Source of the DNA: a virus | Length of the DNA: 23,772 nucleotides | Virus record (IMG/VR): IMGVR_UViG_3300031576_000618 | Location: 1-23,772 of that record | Strand: one strand, 5' to 3' | Shown: piece by piece, positions 21,099-23,772 of the stretch | Layout of the letters: each line of letters opens with the position of its first letter | Numbering within the stretch: the stretch's first letter is position 1 | Made by a program: the position numbers and the translations under genes | The notes under the pieces: model-generated | What the model was told of the DNA's origin: nothing | The model's database searches: none | What the model saw: only the letters and a program-made list of their open reading frames with translations

Positions 21099-21577
21099 AG
21101 TCGCTCGGCCCCCTCTCCTCCCCATGGCAAGAGCGCGGGCATGTCCTTCTTGGAGTAGGCGGCCTCGATCTGCGGGAGCATCCACTCGCCAACCGTGCGC
21201 CGATTCGGTAGAACGATATAGGCCAGGAACTCGGTCTCGAACGTAGCGATCCCACTCTCTACTGCCTCCAATTTGGCTTTTACCGCGAGGGCGAGAGCAC
21301 GCCAGCGTTGCCGACATGCCTGCTCCCACGCCATGGTGGCGTCGTCGAGGTGGCGCTCGGTTTCTCGCGCTGGCGTATGGGTGAACTCCCGGCACCGCGG
21401 ATCCGGAAGCGGGAGCACAAACCTAATCTGGCGTCCGTTCATCAGAAATCCAACTAACGCGCGCGTCGGTTCTTCGCCGAATACGAACTGACCTGCTCCA
21501 TAACGTCGGAGGGTGGCCCGTATCTCCTCTTGGCTGCGGGCGCTACTCACACAAGTACTGCGCGCATAGCGGCTCAT
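21095..21577 (-). CDS. 160-residue phage protein, paralogue of the protein at 19056-19544
   Basis: ATG 21577, ATGA overlap upstream. It shares the RYGA-QF, MNGRQIRFVLPLP and AWEQACRQRWRALALAVKAK blocks with the 162-residue paralogue, and ends with PWGG at the same relative place. Two diverged copies 2 kb apart suggest an old duplication or separate acquisition. Function unknown. Confidence 0.75.
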   Translation of the reverse strand: MSRYARSTCVSSARSQEEIRATLRRYGAGQFVFGEEPTRALVGFLMNGRQIRFVLPLPDPRCREFTHTPARETERHLDDATMAWEQACRQRWRALALAVKAKLEAVESGIATFETEFLAYIVLPNRRTVGEWMLPQIEAAYSKKDMPALLPWGGEGAERL

Positions 21578-22119
21578 CGTCGGGTTATCTCCACCGGCCG
21601 GTCGCGTAGAGCATTATCCTCGGCGACGGCCGCGCGGGCGTAACATGTGATGCAGTCGCAGGAGGCGTCGTTCTCAGTCTCGCAGTCGTACTCGGCGAAT
21701 GAATCCATCTGTGCACGTAGCTTAGTGAGCCGTTCACGCAGTCGGTCGGTACACCGCGGACATTCCCACAGCGACTTCGACACTTTGTTATCATGCCCGG
21801 CGTGGCAACGCGATCCGGGGAACTCGTAGATCGTGAGCAGGCGTAGGGCCTCCGTACGCATCATCCTGTCGGTCATGGCATCCAGACGCGCCATCTGCGC
21901 TTCGGGTGCCAGGAGCATGACTTCCGGGCACGGGGCCGTTGGCGTGGCGGGCCGACTCTGACTGTGACGGATAGCCTCGGCCTCCGTATAACGGCCGGCC
22001 TCCGAAATCTGATATGTGTAGCCCCAAGTGTTCGGCCGCCACCAGGCGCCGTGCTCATTCGACCACACGAGCCAAATCCTAGCACCCTCTTCATCCGTCC
22101 GGTCCACCAATTTTTGCAT
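21574..22119 (-). CDS. 181-residue phage protein with C-terminal Cys cluster
   Basis: ATG 22119 (MQKLVDRTDEEGARIWLVWS); the TTG at 22122 is an alternative, and GAGGAGG lies further upstream. Residues 14-50 form a Trp-rich small domain (NEHGAWWRPNTWGYTYQISE) with an adjoining EAEAIRHS helix. The C-terminal part has Zn-type Cys (RCHAGHD, CPRC, CDCITCYA). A two-domain adaptor is possible; no family recognised. Confidence 0.7.
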   Translation of the reverse strand: MQKLVDRTDEEGARIWLVWSNEHGAWWRPNTWGYTYQISEAGRYTEAEAIRHSQSRPATPTAPCPEVMLLAPEAQMARLDAMTDRMMRTEALRLLTIYEFPGSRCHAGHDNKVSKSLWECPRCTDRLRERLTKLRAQMDSFAEYDCETENDASCDCITCYARAAVAEDNALRDRPVEITRR

Positions 22120-22418
22120 CAAGCGCGTAGCCTCCTCATCTCGAACAAGTCGGCGAACTCGGGCCGCTCCGCAACGAGCTTCCTCGCGTAGTGCGCGGTG
22201 AAATTGTTGGAGACCTTGAAGTCCGCCCCCGTGGTCTCGACCGCCATCTCCCAGCGTATGCGCTCGACGATCATCTTGGCGCCGATTCCGGTCTGACCTC
22301 GCGCCCGCAACTCATCGGCGAACCGCTTGAACAGCTCGTAGACGGCCGGATTCTCGGCATCGAAGGCTGCGAAAGCCTCGCTGATGGGCCTGCGCGGCTG
22401 GAAGATAATCTGCATCAT
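22119..22418 (-). CDS. 99-residue conserved phage-type hypothetical protein
   Basis: ATG 22418, ATGA overlap. The pattern FAAFDAENPAVYELFKRFAD, then GAKMIVERIRWEMAVETTG, FKVSNNFTAHYARKL and FADLFEMR is one I recall from uncharacterised phage and prophage proteins, but I know no function. Soluble, alpha-helical. Confidence 0.75.
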   Translation of the reverse strand: MMQIIFQPRRPISEAFAAFDAENPAVYELFKRFADELRARGQTGIGAKMIVERIRWEMAVETTGADFKVSNNFTAHYARKLVAERPEFADLFEMRRLRA

Positions 22419-22633
22419 CCTCGCGGTGCCGACAGATCAAAGGCCGCCCGGAGATCCCTCCCCGAGGCGACCAGATTATGCCCCGATTTTGCCCTCGGGG
22501 CCACGGGTCCACTGGTTGCGGGAGGGATCGCCGGCATCATGCCGCGATCCCGGAGCCCGCGAGCCGTCCCTTGTCCGATGACCTGGGGTCCCGGCCCTTT
22601 TCCGCATTGTGCGGAAATCGTTCCGCCAATCAT
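22415..22633 (-). CDS. 72-residue hypothetical protein
   Basis: ATG 22633, overlapping its upstream stop (ATGA) and with its own stop overlapping the next start (ATGA). Low complexity, Gly/Pro/Arg-rich (ARGLRDRGMMPAIPPATSGP). The double stop/start overlap is the main support. Confidence 0.5.
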   Translation of the reverse strand: MIGGTISAQCGKGPGPQVIGQGTARGLRDRGMMPAIPPATSGPVAPRAKSGHNLVASGRDLRAAFDLSAPRG

Positions 22634-22821
22634 TTGTGGTGGAACCTGCCTGCCGCTCGACGCACTTCGATTCTGGCCTGGTCATAGGCACCGATCGCCT
22701 CGATCGCGGTCGTGATCGCTTCCGTCTCCGACGCGCTCAGGACGCGGAATATTGTTTCCGAGCGAGTGCGATTGCGCTCCAGTAGCCGACTGAGGATGAA
22801 CTGCGCTTCAGTGAGTTTCAT
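22630..22821 (-). CDS. 63-residue helical protein, paralogue of the protein at 18866-19069
   Basis: ATG 22821, ATGA overlap with the DUF1643 stop. MKLTEAQFILSRLLERNRTR and the following ASETEAITTAIEAIGAY align with the copy at 19069. Function unknown. Confidence 0.7.
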   Translation of the reverse strand: MKLTEAQFILSRLLERNRTRSETIFRVLSASETEAITTAIEAIGAYDQARIEVRRAAGRFHHK

Positions 22822-23381
22822 GCCCCAGGCTCAGCAACCCATCGGCGAGGACTCACGTTGTAGCTCACGTAGAGCGGATGCCGAGGCTCCCCGCTCTTGT
22901 TGAGCCCAAGGTGGTGGAGCTTGGGCCCGTGGCCCTCGCCGCGGAGCATGGTCAGCACGTTCTGGCCGCGGTTCATGTGCCGCCCGTGATCGCCCCATCC
23001 CAGGACGGCCATATCGGACTCGGCCACTGCGTGCATGATGGCATCTAGGTTGTGGGTACCGATCGGGTCGTCCGCCTCGTATAGCCCACGCGGATCGGTG
23101 GAACGTAGGCCGAAGATGTTGACGACGACGATCCCGCCAAATCCCATCATGCGTGCGCGACGCTCGCAGCGTTCGACGGTCGGATCGTTCTTTGTGGCGT
23201 CCGCTGTCGATGGGTTGAGCATGCAGAACGTTACCGGAGCTATCGTCGTGTCCCACATACGCCAGAGACTCCAGCGGTAGCGCATGTCCGCAGAGAAGTG
23301 CGCGCCGCGGTCAATGACGGGTAGCGCGAGCGCGGCCACGGGATCGATCAGGCGTTCCCACTTCCAAAGAGGGTCAGTCAT
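22818..23381 (-). CDS. DUF1643 domain protein
   Basis: 187 residues, ATG 23381, overlapping the upstream gene by eight bases. The family signature is clear: RYRWSLWRMWD near 31-41, FCMLNPSTADATKNDPTVER near 49-68, VVVNIFGLRSTDPRGL and a GWGDHG motif. DUF1643 proteins occur in phages and bacteria; their biochemical activity is unknown to me. Residues beyond the upstream ATG are shadow frame. Confidence 0.88.
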   Translation of the reverse strand: MTDPLWKWERLIDPVAALALPVIDRGAHFSADMRYRWSLWRMWDTTIAPVTFCMLNPSTADATKNDPTVERCERRARMMGFGGIVVVNIFGLRSTDPRGLYEADDPIGTHNLDAIMHAVAESDMAVLGWGDHGRHMNRGQNVLTMLRGEGHGPKLHHLGLNKSGEPRHPLYVSYNVSPRRWVAEPGA

Positions 23382-23604
23382 CTGCCTTGGCATCGGTAGC
23401 GTCCATCTGACGAAAAAATCTCGCGGCCACAACTTCCTCCACGATCTTCCCGTCCGCGGTCGCGCGTTGACGCAAGGCGAATACCAGCATGCCGTCCGGA
23501 CTCGGTATGACATCGAAGAAAGGAGGAAGCGCACGCTCTTGCGCCCACGCGGTAACCCTCGCGCGATTTCGGTCGGTCAGGTACTCGGTTCGCGCGTCGC
23601 TCAT
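23374..23604 (-). CDS. 76-residue hypothetical protein
   Basis: ATG 23604 with GGGAG six bases upstream. Residues 1-25 are helical (TEYLTDRNRARVTAWAQERA), followed by beta strands (PFFDVIPSPDGMLVFALRQR) and a final helix. Small alpha/beta protein, family not recognised. Confidence 0.7.
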   Translation of the reverse strand: MSDARTEYLTDRNRARVTAWAQERALPPFFDVIPSPDGMLVFALRQRATADGKIVEEVVAARFFRQMDATDAKADD

Positions 23605-23772
23605 GCATGACTCCCGTCATAAGTGAACACGTGGCCGACTTCGCCACTGACGCGATGACCATGGGCGCGCGCGTGTCTGGCCGCGTTGGCTTGCGCATTC
23701 TTGTAAGACTCCGTGTGCCAGTCGCAGGTCTCGCATGTCGCCAACCCGTGGACGACGCCATAGGATCGTTTC
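23601..23772 (-). CDS. Cys/His-type small protein (5' end beyond window)
   Basis: A frame open to the right edge gives 56 residues ending at the TGA at 23601, which overlaps the next ATG. It contains CETCDWHTESYKNAQANAAR and HARAHGHRVSGEVGH, a CxxC followed by spaced His residues that resembles a classical zinc finger. The start codon is outside the window. Confidence 0.65.
   Translation of the reverse strand, partial: KRSYGVVHGLATCETCDWHTESYKNAQANAARHARAHGHRVSGEVGHVFTYDGSHA

Overview
The window is a compact, GC-rich stretch of a tailed double-stranded DNA phage or prophage (Caudoviricetes). The evidence is a large terminase, a portal protein, a Mu F-like minor head protein and a lambda O/P-style pair of replication initiator and helicase loader. 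Around them sit dozens of tiny genes chained by ATGA, GTGA or TAATG stop/start overlaps. I see no ribosomal RNA, tRNA, integrase or host housekeeping gene, and the host cannot be named. Strong Shine-Dalgarno sites and sigma70-like promoters point to a bacterial host of high GC content. Both ends cut through genes.

Almost every gene lies on the minus strand, so transcription runs from high to low coordinates. From 23.8 to 17.5 kb is an accessory region of small genes: DUF1643, several Cys-rich putative zinc-binding proteins, two diverged pairs of paralogues, an orphan C-terminal piece of a C5-cytosine methyltransferase, and at its end an N4/N6 DNA methyltransferase with a 12-Cys run encoded by a CAG repeat. 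At 16.65 kb a near-consensus sigma70 promoter fires leftward into a replication block (16.6-13.0 kb): a tiny ORF, a replication-initiator-like protein whose gene carries iteron-like repeats and a GATC-dense microsatellite (a candidate origin), a DnaC/IstB-like helicase loader, a VRR-NUC nuclease and small membrane or Zn proteins. From 13.0 to 9.2 kb lie a coiled-coil protein, small proteins, DUF4326, and the small and large terminase subunits. A second strong promoter (9.15 kb) overlaps the terminase stop codon and leads into small genes including DUF2786, then a structural-type protein, a two-TM holin-like protein, a staphylococcal-nuclease-like protein, the portal and the Mu F-like head protein. 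The last 2.4 kb holds a secreted beta-type protein and structural-type unknowns.

The most remarkable feature is in the Mu F-like gene (2429-4189, minus). It is interrupted by an in-frame intein (2579-3391) inserted exactly before the conserved C-R-C signature. Inside that intein, on the opposite strand, lies the only convincing plus-strand gene of the window (2639-3361). It encodes a 240-residue protein with a helix-turn-helix and a Vsr/DUF559-like nuclease core, and has its own ribosome binding site and a possible promoter. The antisense gene is in exact codon register with the intein frame, so every intein codon there is the reverse complement of a nuclease codon. I read it as an intein whose homing endonuclease is encoded antisense rather than as an in-frame insertion. 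This is the best candidate for an undescribed system in the window.
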